Shown: piece after piece, positions 6,708-13,556 of the stretch | How positions within the stretch are numbered: the first letter of the stretch is position 1 | Layout of the letters: each line of letters begins with the position of its first letter | Notes under the pieces: generated by a model | Databases searched by the model: none | What the model was told of the DNA's origin: nothing | What the model saw: the letters and a program-made list of their open reading frames with translations, nothing else | Position numbers and translations under genes: made by a program | NCBI GenBank assembly: GCA_030619095.1 | Contig: JAUXCB010000008.1 | Location: 1-15,249, forward strand | Origin: Verrucomicrobiota bacterium | GTDB lineage: Bacteria; Verrucomicrobiota; Kiritimatiellia; Kiritimatiellales; Tichowtungiaceae | Length of the DNA: 15,249 bases | Reading direction: 5' to 3'

Positions 6708-7403
6708 ATGGAACCTTCTCTGATTGTTGCGCTGGATGTCCCCGCAATAGAAAAAATGAAAGAGGCACTGAACCGCCTCCCCGACTCGATCGAATGGTAC
6801 AAAGTGGGTCTGGAACTTTTCTGTGCCGAGGGGCCTGCCGTACTCGAACCGCTCAAAAGGCGGAATAAAAAGATCTTCCTCGATCTCAAGCTGCATGACA
6901 TTCCGCACACAGTGGCCTGCGCGGTTAAAACGGCCGCCAGCCACGGCGTCAACATGATGACCGTTCATGCAATCGGCGGACGAGCCATGCTGGAGGCCGC
7001 CGCCGAAGCCGCGTGCGAATGCGATGCCCCGCCAAAACTGGTTGCCGTCACAACACTAACGAGTCTGAGTCTGGATGATTTCGTTGATCTGGGTATTACC
7101 CGGACGGTCTCCGATCAGGCTCTGGCTCTGGGCGAACTGGCTCTCTCATCCGGCATCGACGGACTGGTGACCAGCGCGCATGAGGCGGGTGCATTGCGTT
7201 CGAGATTTTCTGAGGCTCTACTGGTGACACCGGGCATCCGTATGCCGGACGGCGACGTGGGGGACCAGAAGCGGGTTGCCACCCCGGCCTTTGCGGTGGA
7301 ACAGGGCTCAACGCATCTGGTGGTGGGTCGACCGATTATGCAGGCGGACGACCCCTCCGCCGTGACGGCCGCGATTTTCGGGAACATGAAAAACGCCCTG
7401 TAG
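6708..7403 (+). CDS. pyrF: Orotidine 5'-phosphate decarboxylase
   Basis: A 231-residue enzyme that decarboxylates OMP to UMP, the last step of de novo pyrimidine synthesis, in the cytoplasm as a dimer. It opens with LIVALDVP, has WYKVGLEL with K32, and carries the active-site signature DLKLHDIPHTV with D59, K61 and D64. The phosphate-binding end TPGIRMP...VVGRPI is present near the C-terminus. Length is normal for the bacterial short type. AAAGGAAG 3-5 bp before ATG 6708 sets the start. No other pyrimidine gene is adjacent. Its stop codon lies inside the stem of a terminator hairpin. Confidence 0.97.
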   Translation: MEPSLIVALDVPAIEKMKEALNRLPDSIEWYKVGLELFCAEGPAVLEPLKRRNKKIFLDLKLHDIPHTVACAVKTAASHGVNMMTVHAIGGRAMLEAAAEAACECDAPPKLVAVTTLTSLSLDDFVDLGITRTVSDQALALGELALSSGIDGLVTSAHEAGALRSRFSEALLVTPGIRMPDGDVGDQKRVATPAFAVEQGSTHLVVGRPIMQADDPSAVTAAIFGNMKNAL

Positions 7404-7452
7404 ATCCTACAGGGCGTCTGGATAAATAGTTCCCAAACTATTTATTTCTTTT
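7393..7452 (+). terminator. Double hairpin terminator at the pyrF end
   Basis: ACGCCCTGTAG (7393-7403) pairs perfectly with CTACAGGGCGT (7407-7417) around ATC; the pyrF stop TAG is the last three bases of the first arm. A second hairpin, ATAAATAGTT (7422-7431) with AACTATTTAT (7436-7445), is followed by TTTCTTTT. The latter tail lies within the end of the convergent RHH gene. Confidence 0.75.
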
Positions 7453-7624
7453 CAGACAGGGTCAGCTTCTTCCCTGAATCCAACCACTGCTGAAGGATGA
7501 TTTTGCAATACTTGCTCTTGGAAATATGCATGGACGTCGCACGCTTTTCCAAATCATCCGCCATCTTTCTCGACATGTTAATGCCAATGGTCTTGGTGCC
7601 TTTTCCAATTGGATTGGTAGCCAT
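7442..7624 (-). CDS. Small ribbon-helix-helix DNA-binding protein
   Basis: A 60-residue protein with a ribbon-helix-helix (CopG/Arc-type) pattern: strand KTIGINMS (11-18), helix RKMADDLEKRATSM, turn HISKS, helix KYCKIILQQWLDSG. Such dimers bind operator DNA in the cytoplasm as repressors or as toxin-antitoxin partners. AAAGGAGG 7 bp before ATG 7624 is a strong ribosome site, which supports a real gene despite its size. No toxin gene adjoins: pyrF converges on it and ahcY lies upstream on the same strand. It is therefore an orphan regulator whose target is unknown; self-regulation is suggested by an inverted repeat over its likely promoter. Confidence 0.8.
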   Translation of the reverse strand: MATNPIGKGTKTIGINMSRKMADDLEKRATSMHISKSKYCKIILQQWLDSGKKLTLSEKK

Positions 7625-7676
7625 AATTTAGCCTCCTTTCAATCCCTGAATAGTACGAAAAAAAAACGGAAAGGCC

Positions 7677-7712
7677 AGCTTTAATTTGAAAGATTCAATG
7701 CAAAGCTAACAA
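7677..7712 (-). promoter_or_regulatory. Candidate promoter and operator of the RHH gene
   Basis: On the minus strand TTGTTA (7712-7707) and TCAAAT (7689-7684) are 17 bp apart. AGCTTT (7677-7682) and AAAGCT (7702-7707) form an inverted repeat bracketing the -10. This layout would let the RHH protein repress its own gene. Only the repeats are seen; the role is inferred. Confidence 0.35.
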
Positions 7713-7754
7713 GTCATCTGTTTGTTTAGGAACTTTCCGCCCGTTACAGGAAAG

Positions 7755-9191
7755 CTAGTAGCGGTAGTGCTCCGGTTTAAACGGTCCGCGCTGCGGAATG
7801 CCAAGATACCGTGCCTGAGCGCGGCTCAAACAATCCAATTTCGCGCCCAGACGACCGAGATGCAGCTGCGCCACCTCCTCATCCAGATGCTTTGGCAACA
7901 CATATACACCAATTGGGTATTGATCTTTTGTGCCATGTTTCTGCCAGATTTCCATCTGTGCCAACACCTGATTGGTAAAACTATTGGACATCACAAAGCT
8001 CGGATGCCCTGTGGCACAACCGAGGTTGACCAAACGGCCTTCGGCCAACAGCAAAATACTGTTTCCTTTCGGGAACGTGATCTTGTCCACCTGCGGCTTA
8101 ATATTGATCCATTTGTATTTCCGGATCTTCTCAACCTGAATTTCAGAATCAAAATGCCCAATATTACAGACGATCGCCTGATTTTTCATCTGACGCATAT
8201 GACGTTCCGTGATGACATCGCAGCAACCGGTTGTGGTCACAAACAGATCTCCCAGCTTGCAGGCTTCATCCATCGGCATCACCTCGAAGCCAGCCATGGT
8301 GGCCTGCAAAGCGCAAATCGGATCGATCTCGGTGACAATCACGCGGGCATTCTGCCCCTGCAGGGACTGGCAGGAGCCCTTGCCAACATCGCCATATCCG
8401 GCGACAACCGCAACCTTCCCGGAAAGCATCACATCGGTAGCACGCATGATGGCATCCACCAGCGAGTGGCGACAGCCGTACACGTTGTCAAATTTCGACT
8501 TGGTCACGGAATCATTCACGTTGATCGCCGGGAAAAGCAATTCGCCTTTTTCGGCCAACTGATAGAGACGATGCACACCCGTCGTCGTTTCTTCGGTCAC
8601 ACCGAGAATCTTCGGAGCAATACGCGAGAAGCGGGTCGGATCTTTCTTTAGTGCTTTTTTTAGTTGCGCGTAAAAGACAGCCTCTTCCGGACTTGCGGGC
8701 TTGCGGTCCAGCACGGAGGGATCTTTTTCGGCCTGCACACCGACCTGCACAAACATAGTGGCATCACCACCATCATCGAGAATCATATTCGGGCCCTTGC
8801 CGTTGCCCCAATCAAAAATCTTGTCAGTGTATTGCCAATACTCTTCGAGAGACTCTCCCTTCACAGCATAAACAGGGGTTCCTTTTTTAGCCACAGCCGC
8901 TGCCGCGTGATCCTGCGTCGAATAGATATTACAACTCGCCCAGCGCACCTTCGCCCCGAGAATTTGGAGCGTCTCAATCAGCATCGCAGTCTGAATGGTC
9001 ATATGAAGCGATCCGGCGATCCGTGCACCCTTCAGCGGCTTCTCCGCGCCATACTTTTCGCGCAGCGCCATCAAACCGGGCATCTCATGCTCCGCCAGCT
9101 CCATCTCTTTGCGCCCGAACGGGGCCAGAGAAATATCTTTAATCACATACTCCTTCTTCTTGCGGGAAACTGTCTTTTTCTTCGATGCCAT
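7755..9191 (-). CDS. ahcY: Adenosylhomocysteinase (SAH hydrolase)
   Basis: A 478-residue cytoplasmic NAD-dependent enzyme that splits S-adenosylhomocysteine into adenosine and homocysteine, removing the inhibitor left by methyltransferases and supplying MetH with substrate. Landmarks are STQDHAAAA, ILDDGGDATMFV, EETTTGVHRLYQL, the NAD-binding GYGDVGKGSCQSLQG, CNIGHFDSEI and the C-terminal KPEHYRY. It is the long form with the roughly 40-residue insert common in bacteria. The N-terminus is Lys-rich. ATG 9191 is chosen because GGAG lies 9 bp upstream; ATG 9206 (five residues longer) is possible. The gene follows the ArsR-methyltransferase gene by 19 bp, so both are one operon. Confidence 0.97.
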   Translation of the reverse strand: MASKKKTVSRKKKEYVIKDISLAPFGRKEMELAEHEMPGLMALREKYGAEKPLKGARIAGSLHMTIQTAMLIETLQILGAKVRWASCNIYSTQDHAAAAVAKKGTPVYAVKGESLEEYWQYTDKIFDWGNGKGPNMILDDGGDATMFVQVGVQAEKDPSVLDRKPASPEEAVFYAQLKKALKKDPTRFSRIAPKILGVTEETTTGVHRLYQLAEKGELLFPAINVNDSVTKSKFDNVYGCRHSLVDAIMRATDVMLSGKVAVVAGYGDVGKGSCQSLQGQNARVIVTEIDPICALQATMAGFEVMPMDEACKLGDLFVTTTGCCDVITERHMRQMKNQAIVCNIGHFDSEIQVEKIRKYKWINIKPQVDKITFPKGNSILLLAEGRLVNLGCATGHPSFVMSNSFTNQVLAQMEIWQKHGTKDQYPIGVYVLPKHLDEEVAQLHLGRLGAKLDCLSRAQARYLGIPQRGPFKPEHYRY

Positions 9192-9210
9192 AACGATTTG
9201 CTCCATTTCT

Positions 9211-10137
9211 TCACTTCTGTTTTTCAGCCACAACCATCCACACAGAAAAAGCCGGTTCCGGCCCTTCCAACGTCTGGAAAACTTTAACTTTGAGCCCCGC
9301 CTCTTTCAACCAGCCGCGCAACTCATCCCGGTTAAACCCGAGCCACTGATCCGCCCACTCATCGCGCACCCACTCCTGATCGTGCCGCGCCAGATCGAGC
9401 AGAATCAGCTGCCCGCCGGGTTTTAAAATCCGCGCCGCCTCTTTAAGCGCCTTGTTAGGCCGCGCGGCATGATGCAATACCTGAGAAACAAACACGGCAT
9501 CCTCGCTGTTCGTCTTGAGCGGCAATTTTTCGAGATCCCCCTTCTCCACCGCCACGCGGCTGGCCACACCAGCCTCGGCAGAACGCTCCTGCACCACACG
9601 CAGCATCTGCGCAGAAAGATCAATCGCGGTAACGCGCTTTGCAAAGCGAGCCAGCAACAGAGTCAGGTCTCCTTCGCCGCAACCAACATCCGCCACCCTT
9701 TTTCCGCTAAAACCAGCCGCCAGTGCCGCAGCCAATCCGCACCAGCCTCCGCCCGGCTCCGTGAGCGAGCTATAGCGACCGGCGATTTCATCAAAAAACT
9801 TTGTGCTCTCCTTGCGGCGCAACTCCAACACTTTATCCACCGCCGCACGGTCGCGACTGGCACCACGCAGCTCCGCCAGCTTTTCGCTGAGTAGCTGCGC
9901 AAAGGCCGCATCCTGAAAAACCGGGCCGCGACGGTAATAGACGGAGGTTCCCTCGCGCCGGGTTTCGAGCAGGCCGCTGTCGCGGAGGGGTTTCAGGTGG
10001 CGGCTCACCGAGGATTGCGGAATTTTGAGCACACCCACCAGCTCCGCCACCGAAAGCTCGGCGATTTCCACCGCGCGCAGAATCCGCAACCGAGCCTCGT
10101 CACCCAACGCCTTAAATACATCGAGAAGGTTATCCAT
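9211..10137 (-). CDS. ArsR-family regulator fused to a SAM-dependent methyltransferase domain (SahR-like)
   Basis: A 308-residue fusion. Residues 1-80 form an ArsR-type winged helix: FKALGDEARLRILR, recognition helix PQSSVSRHLKPLRDSGLL, wing TRREGTSVYY. Residues 130-305 form a class I methyltransferase fold with motif I DVGCGEGD, AIDLSAQML, SQVLHHAARP and LKPGGQLILLDLARHD. The winged-helix part has no cysteine metal site, so metal sensing is unlikely. Regulators of this build beside ahcY, known as SahR in Proteobacteria, sense SAH and repress methionine-cycle genes; here the neighbour is ahcY and the shared operator also lies at metH. I infer a SAH-responsive repressor, with the methyltransferase fold as ligand sensor. 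ATG 10137 has GGA 9 bp upstream; ATG 10143 is also possible. Confidence 0.85.
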   Translation of the reverse strand: MDNLLDVFKALGDEARLRILRAVEIAELSVAELVGVLKIPQSSVSRHLKPLRDSGLLETRREGTSVYYRRGPVFQDAAFAQLLSEKLAELRGASRDRAAVDKVLELRRKESTKFFDEIAGRYSSLTEPGGGWCGLAAALAAGFSGKRVADVGCGEGDLTLLLARFAKRVTAIDLSAQMLRVVQERSAEAGVASRVAVEKGDLEKLPLKTNSEDAVFVSQVLHHAARPNKALKEAARILKPGGQLILLDLARHDQEWVRDEWADQWLGFNRDELRGWLKEAGLKVKVFQTLEGPEPAFSVWMVVAEKQK

Positions 10138-10145
10138 AATCATTC

Positions 10146-10171
10146 ATCCGTTTTTTCGGATATAAGGATAT
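10146..10171. promoter_or_regulatory. Putative autoregulatory operator of the regulator-ahcY operon
   Basis: The site reads ATCC, eight bases, GGAT, four bases, GGATAT on the plus strand. It matches the metH site (367-392) at 21 of 26 positions. It covers the predicted -10 (10160-10165) of the minus-strand promoter, the expected place for self-repression. Binding by the adjacent ArsR-type protein is inference. Confidence 0.6.
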
Positions 10172-10188
10172 TTACCTGTTCAGATCAA
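10160..10188 (-). promoter_or_regulatory. Promoter of the ArsR-methyltransferase-ahcY operon
   Basis: On the minus strand TTGATC (10188-10183) is followed after exactly 17 bp by TTATAT (10165-10160). The expected transcript start is near 10153, leaving a leader of 10-16 nt before the start codon. The -10 lies inside the putative operator. Confidence 0.55.
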
Positions 10189-10244
10189 GGTTTTTCCAAG
10201 GGTTGGGAAAAGTTCGTCCGATTTTTCCAACCCTTGGAAAAATC
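10189..10244. repeat. Long 23-bp imperfect hairpin built from two TTCCAA palindromes
   Basis: TTTTTCCAAGGGTTGG (10191-10206) pairs exactly with CCAACCCTTGGAAAAA (10227-10242). Pairing continues inward through GAAAA/TTTTT with one G-U pair and outward by two more pairs, leaving a 10-nt loop (10212-10221). Each arm is itself a copy of the TTCCAANNNTTGGAA-type palindrome. It sits between the rubredoxin-like gene end and the -35 of the downstream operon, so it may end transcription or insulate the promoter. Confidence 0.6.
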
Positions 10245-10280
10245 AAAACCCCTGCCACTGGCAGAGTTCCTGAAATCTAA

Positions 10281-10306
10281 ATAAAACTTTCTATAGAAAG
10301 TTTTAT
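10281..10306 (-). terminator. Hairpin at the end of the rubredoxin-like gene
   Basis: ATAAAACTTTC (10281-10291) and GAAAGTTTTAT (10296-10306) pair perfectly around TATA. The stop codon of the rubredoxin-like gene (10305-10303) lies in the stem, followed on the minus strand by a T-rich stretch. The AT-rich stem is symmetrical, so it could work in either direction. Confidence 0.5.
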
Positions 10307-10638
10307 CCCCACTTCCCTTTGCCCATATGGCCCTGTTGCTCAGTCATCGAAAGCTTCATCACCTGCCATGCCATCTCGCGGGATTTAGTGAAGACATCCA
10401 CACACCCCGGATCCAGTGCGTCTTTAATGCCGGCGGCACAGGCGGCTTCGAGCTGACGAGCCAGATCAATGGCGTGTGCGTGAAGAGCGTTGGTGTTGCG
10501 CGAACGCTCAACCAAACTGGCCGCCGCTTCATCCAACTCCACAAACTGTTCTTTCGGCACGCCGCATTTCGGGCATTTCTCCGGAGCTTCGGCTCCGTCG
10601 TGAATGTATCCACACGCTGAACATTTCCACTTTTTCAT
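10303..10638 (-). CDS. Rubredoxin-like domain protein with helical tail
   Basis: A 111-residue protein. Residues 1-35 are a rubredoxin-like domain of the type at the end of rubrerythrins: KCSACGYIHDG...EKCPKCGVPKEQFVEL, with four iron or zinc ligands C6, C9, C22 and C25. Residues 36-111 are predicted helical and end in KGKWG; they lack the ExxH di-iron ligands of rubrerythrin, so this is not a peroxidase by itself. A role in electron transfer or oxidative stress is possible, but a structural zinc ribbon is equally open. AGGGGGAG 4-5 bp before ATG 10638 supports the start. It diverges from the Nif3-like gene. Confidence 0.75.
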   Translation of the reverse strand: MKKWKCSACGYIHDGAEAPEKCPKCGVPKEQFVELDEAAASLVERSRNTNALHAHAIDLARQLEAACAAGIKDALDPGCVDVFTKSREMAWQVMKLSMTEQQGHMGKGKWG

Positions 10639-10684
10639 GATCTCCCCCTCTTTTTCTCTTGAATCCCAATTAGATAAGCTCTGC

Positions 10685-10713
10685 TTGAGAGTTTACTGCA
10701 CAGAGCCTACAAT
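10685..10713 (+). promoter_or_regulatory. Promoter of the Nif3-like gene, giving a leaderless mRNA
   Basis: TTGAGA (10685-10690) and TACAAT (10708-10713) are separated by 17 bp. The ATG at 10721 is 7 bp after the -10, where transcription should start. No Shine-Dalgarno sequence precedes the ATG. An inverted repeat GCTCTG (10678-10683) / CAGAGC (10701-10706) brackets the -35 and could be an operator. Confidence 0.55.
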
Positions 10714-10720
10714 CCAAGCC

Positions 10721-11482
10721 ATGAAACTGAAAACGTTTATCCAAACCTTGGAAGAAATCGCTCCGCTCGAACTCGCCGAAGAATGGGACAACCCCGGCCT
10801 GCTGATTGAGCCCCTCAAAAGCCGCGACATCAAAAAATCACTCCTCACCATCGACCTCACCGAAGCCGTCGCGAAAGAGGCGATTCGGCTGAAAGCGGAT
10901 GTCGTCGTCACCTATCACCCCCTCTTCTTTGGCGGGTTCCAACGGTTGGAAAAAACCAACCCGCAGGCGCGGGTCGCCATGCGTCTCATTCAAAAAGAGA
11001 TCGCCGTCTACTCCCCACACACCGCGCTCGATGCCGCACCCGGCGGCGTGAACGACTGGCTGGCCGATACGCTCGGTGATGGCGACCTAACCTGCGCCGA
11101 AACCGGCGGTGCACGGATCGTCAAGCTCGCCTCCCCCGTCAAACTTCCAACCCTCGGGAACCGGATTAAGGACGCCCTTCGCCTCAAGCATCTGAAAACC
11201 GCCAAAGCAAATGATAAGCCGATCAAAACCATCGCTGTCTGCGCCGGCGCGGGCATCGAAGCCCTGCGCGGTATCCAAGCTGACTGCTACCTGACCGGCG
11301 AAATGAAGCATCACGATGTGCTCGATGCAAAAGAAAAAGGAATCTCCGTCATTCTCTGCGGCCACACCGAAACCGAGCGCGGATATCTCAAAATCTTGCG
11401 CCGGCGACTTCTTTCGAAAACCGACCGGGTGATCGATGTTGTGGTTTCCAAAGTAGATGCCGCCCCGCTGAAAGCGTTATAG
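10721..11482 (+). CDS. Nif3-like dinuclear metal centre hexameric protein
   Basis: A 253-residue protein of the Nif3/YbgI family, toroidal hexamers with a two-metal site in each subunit and no settled biochemical role; GTP cyclohydrolase-type and DNA-related activities have been proposed for relatives. Metal-binding signatures are YHPLFF near 63-68, SPHTALDAAPGGVNDWLAD near 98-116, and the C-terminal TGEMKHHDVLDA and CGHTETERGYL. The length fits the short bacterial type without the inserted PII-like domain. ATG 10721 is chosen over upstream in-frame starts because the family N-terminus (LEEIAPLELAEEWDNPGL) begins there and a promoter sits just before it. It is 3 bp upstream of the transporter gene. 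Confidence 0.92.
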   Translation: MKLKTFIQTLEEIAPLELAEEWDNPGLLIEPLKSRDIKKSLLTIDLTEAVAKEAIRLKADVVVTYHPLFFGGFQRLEKTNPQARVAMRLIQKEIAVYSPHTALDAAPGGVNDWLADTLGDGDLTCAETGGARIVKLASPVKLPTLGNRIKDALRLKHLKTAKANDKPIKTIAVCAGAGIEALRGIQADCYLTGEMKHHDVLDAKEKGISVILCGHTETERGYLKILRRRLLSKTDRVIDVVVSKVDAAPLKAL

Positions 11483-11485
11483 CTC

Positions 11486-12373
11486 ATGCCACTCTACATC
11501 GTTCTGGCACTTATCGCTGCCGTTGCTTACAGCATCGGAAGCCTCTTTAACAAACAGGCACTGGCTGGCGGCGGCGGACAGGTTCGCATCACCGCGATCA
11601 CCGCCTGGGCTCCCGCCCTGGTTCTTTTCCCCTCATTTTTTCTCTATACCAACCCCATGCCTCTGCACCAGTGGCATCAGCCCCTGCTCGCCTCCCTTTG
11701 CTTCAGTAGCGGCATCAGTTTTTTTATTCTGGCACTCCGCACCGGCGACCTGACAATTGTCGCCCCCATATCCGGCACAAAGCCGATCATGAATGCTCTG
11801 CTGGTCTCCGTACTTCTCGGGGTAGACGTTCCGCGATCCACCTGGATCGCCGGCGGACTCACTCTAGCCGCGCTCACGGTTCTGCGCACGCCGAACCGCT
11901 CCACTCATCACTCGTTTGTACGCACCGCAGCCGTCACTTTGATGGCCGTGTTCAGCTTTGCCCTGTGCGACACCTGCTTCCAGCACTGGGCCGCAGACTG
12001 GGGCGTCATGCGTTTCGGCGCACTCACCTTCGGCATCGCATCGATTGCAGCTCTGGGCTTGATCCCCTTTTTTAATACGCCGTGGAAACAGCTGAGCCGA
12101 ACCGTCCGCACACACACACTGGTCGGAGCGGTCTTCTGTGCAATACCCGCCTTCTGCATGGCCTACGCCCTGGGAACCTTCGGCCATGCCCCGGAAATCA
12201 ACGTGGTGTACTCCAGCCGGGCCTTGATCAGCATTCTGACCGTTCGTTTTCTCGGCCGCTGGATCGGCAGCGCCGAACAGCACATTTCACGCGCCGTGCT
12301 CACCCGCCGTATCATCGGAACCGCCATTCTCACCGCCGCGGTAATCCTCGTTATTTTCGGAAGCACTTCTTAA
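11486..12373 (+). CDS. EamA/DMT superfamily transporter
   Basis: A 295-residue inner-membrane protein with about ten hydrophobic segments, beginning LYIVLALIAAVAYSIGSLFNKQAL and ending TAILTAAVILVIFGS. The two halves look like the repeated EamA unit, with GDLTIVAPISGTKPIMNALLVSVLLG at the end of the first. Members move metabolites, amino acids or drugs out of or into the cell; no substrate can be assigned. It follows the Nif3-like gene by 3 bp (TAG-CTC-ATG) and lacks its own ribosome site, so translation is probably coupled. The pairing with Nif3 is contextual only. Confidence 0.85.
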   Translation: MPLYIVLALIAAVAYSIGSLFNKQALAGGGGQVRITAITAWAPALVLFPSFFLYTNPMPLHQWHQPLLASLCFSSGISFFILALRTGDLTIVAPISGTKPIMNALLVSVLLGVDVPRSTWIAGGLTLAALTVLRTPNRSTHHSFVRTAAVTLMAVFSFALCDTCFQHWAADWGVMRFGALTFGIASIAALGLIPFFNTPWKQLSRTVRTHTLVGAVFCAIPAFCMAYALGTFGHAPEINVVYSSRALISILTVRFLGRWIGSAEQHISRAVLTRRIIGTAILTAAVILVIFGSTS

Positions 12374-12412
12374 ATAGCGACCTGCATTATAAACCGGTCA
12401 CACAATTGTAAT

Positions 12413-12441
12413 TTGCCTGTATCCAAACAATCCGATAAAAC
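12413..12441 (+). promoter_or_regulatory. Candidate promoter of the Met-rich membrane-anchored protein
   Basis: TTGCCT (12413-12418) and TAAAAC (12436-12441) are 17 bp apart, and AAGGAG (12465-12470) follows before ATG 12477. Both hexamers are partial matches. I see no strong terminator in the 103-bp gap after the transporter gene. Confidence 0.35.
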
Positions 12442-12476
12442 CCTTACGTTGACACCAACCCGTTAAGGAGCCCCTC

Positions 12477-13439
12477 ATGAAAAAACAGATCCCCGCAATC
12501 ATTCTGGCTATCGTTAGTATCGCCCTTGCCACAGCCCTCTATTCCGCCAACCAGCAGATTGCTCAGCTTGAGCAACAGCTCGCCGCCGGCCCGACCCCCC
12601 CGAGTGCCGAAACAGAACTCGCCCAAACCGAACCCGCAAAACCGGTTGAAATGATCGAAGCCGCACCTGAACCAATCTTGATGACGATGCAGGAACCCGC
12701 CCCGGCACCAGAGGAAGAAGCGGGCACCTCCGGCCAGCGCATGATGAAAAACATCACCAAAATGATGGAAAACCCAGCCATGAATAAAATAATGGAGGCC
12801 AGCCAGCGCGGAGTCATTGGTGCTATGTATGAAGATTTGGTCGCCCACCTCGGTTTAAGCGGGGGAGAAAAAGAATATTTCATGGAGCTGCTGATGTTCC
12901 GCCAAATGACGCAGGTTGATGTAGGCATGAAAATGATGAGCGGCAATCTCTCCGATGAAGAGCGGAAAAAACTGGCAGCTCAAATCAAGGAGGCCAACGA
13001 CCTCGTCAAAACCGAAATGAAGGCCTTCCTGAACGATGAGAGCGATTATTCCGAATTCGAATTTTATGAAAAAACACAAGGCGAACGCATGATGCTTTCG
13101 CAGGCAGAGGCCGCGCTCGATGGAACCGATCATTCCTTTTCTGATGAAACGTACCGCAGGCTGCTCGAAATGATGCATAGCGAAAAAGAAAACTTCGACT
13201 TTAACTCTGATTTCCAGGACGAAACCAACATGGATATGAGTCCGCAGCGTTTCTCAGAGCAAAACCTTCAGAACTTCGGAAACGACCTGGACCGACTGAA
13301 CGAAAACATCTTTTCCAAAGCACAGAACTTACTGACGGCAGAGCAGTTTGAGGCCTTTAAGTCAGCAATCACAACAACAACCGACATGCAAAAGTCGCAG
13401 CTCGAAATGGCTGCCCAAATGTTAGGCGGCGGGAAGTAA
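12477..13439 (+). CDS. Membrane-anchored, Met-rich hypothetical protein
   Basis: I do not recognise a family for this 320-residue protein. Residues 4-22 are a single hydrophobic segment after MKKQ, an uncleaved anchor or signal sequence, followed by a short coiled coil (ANQQIAQLEQQLA). Residues 38-78 are a Pro/Glu/Ala-rich linker. From about 83 it is helical and unusually rich in Met, Glu and Asp (MMKNITKMMENPAMNKIMEA), with two segments reminiscent of LTxxQ-type helices (LSDEERKKLAAQI, LTAEQFEAFKSAI). The likely place is the periplasm, tethered to the inner membrane. AAGGAG 6 bp before the ATG gives a clear start. A periplasmic chaperone-like or metal-related role is possible but speculative. 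Confidence 0.75.
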   Translation: MKKQIPAIILAIVSIALATALYSANQQIAQLEQQLAAGPTPPSAETELAQTEPAKPVEMIEAAPEPILMTMQEPAPAPEEEAGTSGQRMMKNITKMMENPAMNKIMEASQRGVIGAMYEDLVAHLGLSGGEKEYFMELLMFRQMTQVDVGMKMMSGNLSDEERKKLAAQIKEANDLVKTEMKAFLNDESDYSEFEFYEKTQGERMMLSQAEAALDGTDHSFSDETYRRLLEMMHSEKENFDFNSDFQDETNMDMSPQRFSEQNLQNFGNDLDRLNENIFSKAQNLLTAEQFEAFKSAITTTTDMQKSQLEMAAQMLGGGK

Positions 13440-13506
13440 CGAACTCAGTGCTCCCTGAAAAACCGGACGATCAGTTCCGGCACTCCACCCGGAAACTTTT
13501 GTGCCC

Positions 13507-13536
13507 GTCGCGGCTCGCGACTTCCAAGACTTGGAA
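13507..13536. repeat. Two adjoining small hairpins upstream of trmO
   Basis: GTCGCG-GCT-CGCGAC (13507-13521) and TTCCAA-GAC-TTGGAA (13522-13536) are both perfect 6-bp stems with 3-nt loops, joined without a gap and followed by AAAAC. The second is a copy of the recurring palindrome of this window. They lie 20 bp before the trmO start and may belong to a dispersed repeat. Confidence 0.5.
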
Positions 13537-13556
13537 AAACAGGTAGAGTGACCGTC

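Noticed and set aside
7722..8651. 309-codon plus-strand open frame antisense to ahcY
   Set aside because: The ahcY reading is certain and this frame has no family resemblance or ribosome site.
10303..10638. Rubrerythrin peroxidase
   Set aside because: Only the rubredoxin-like part is present; the di-iron ExxH ligands of rubrerythrin are absent.
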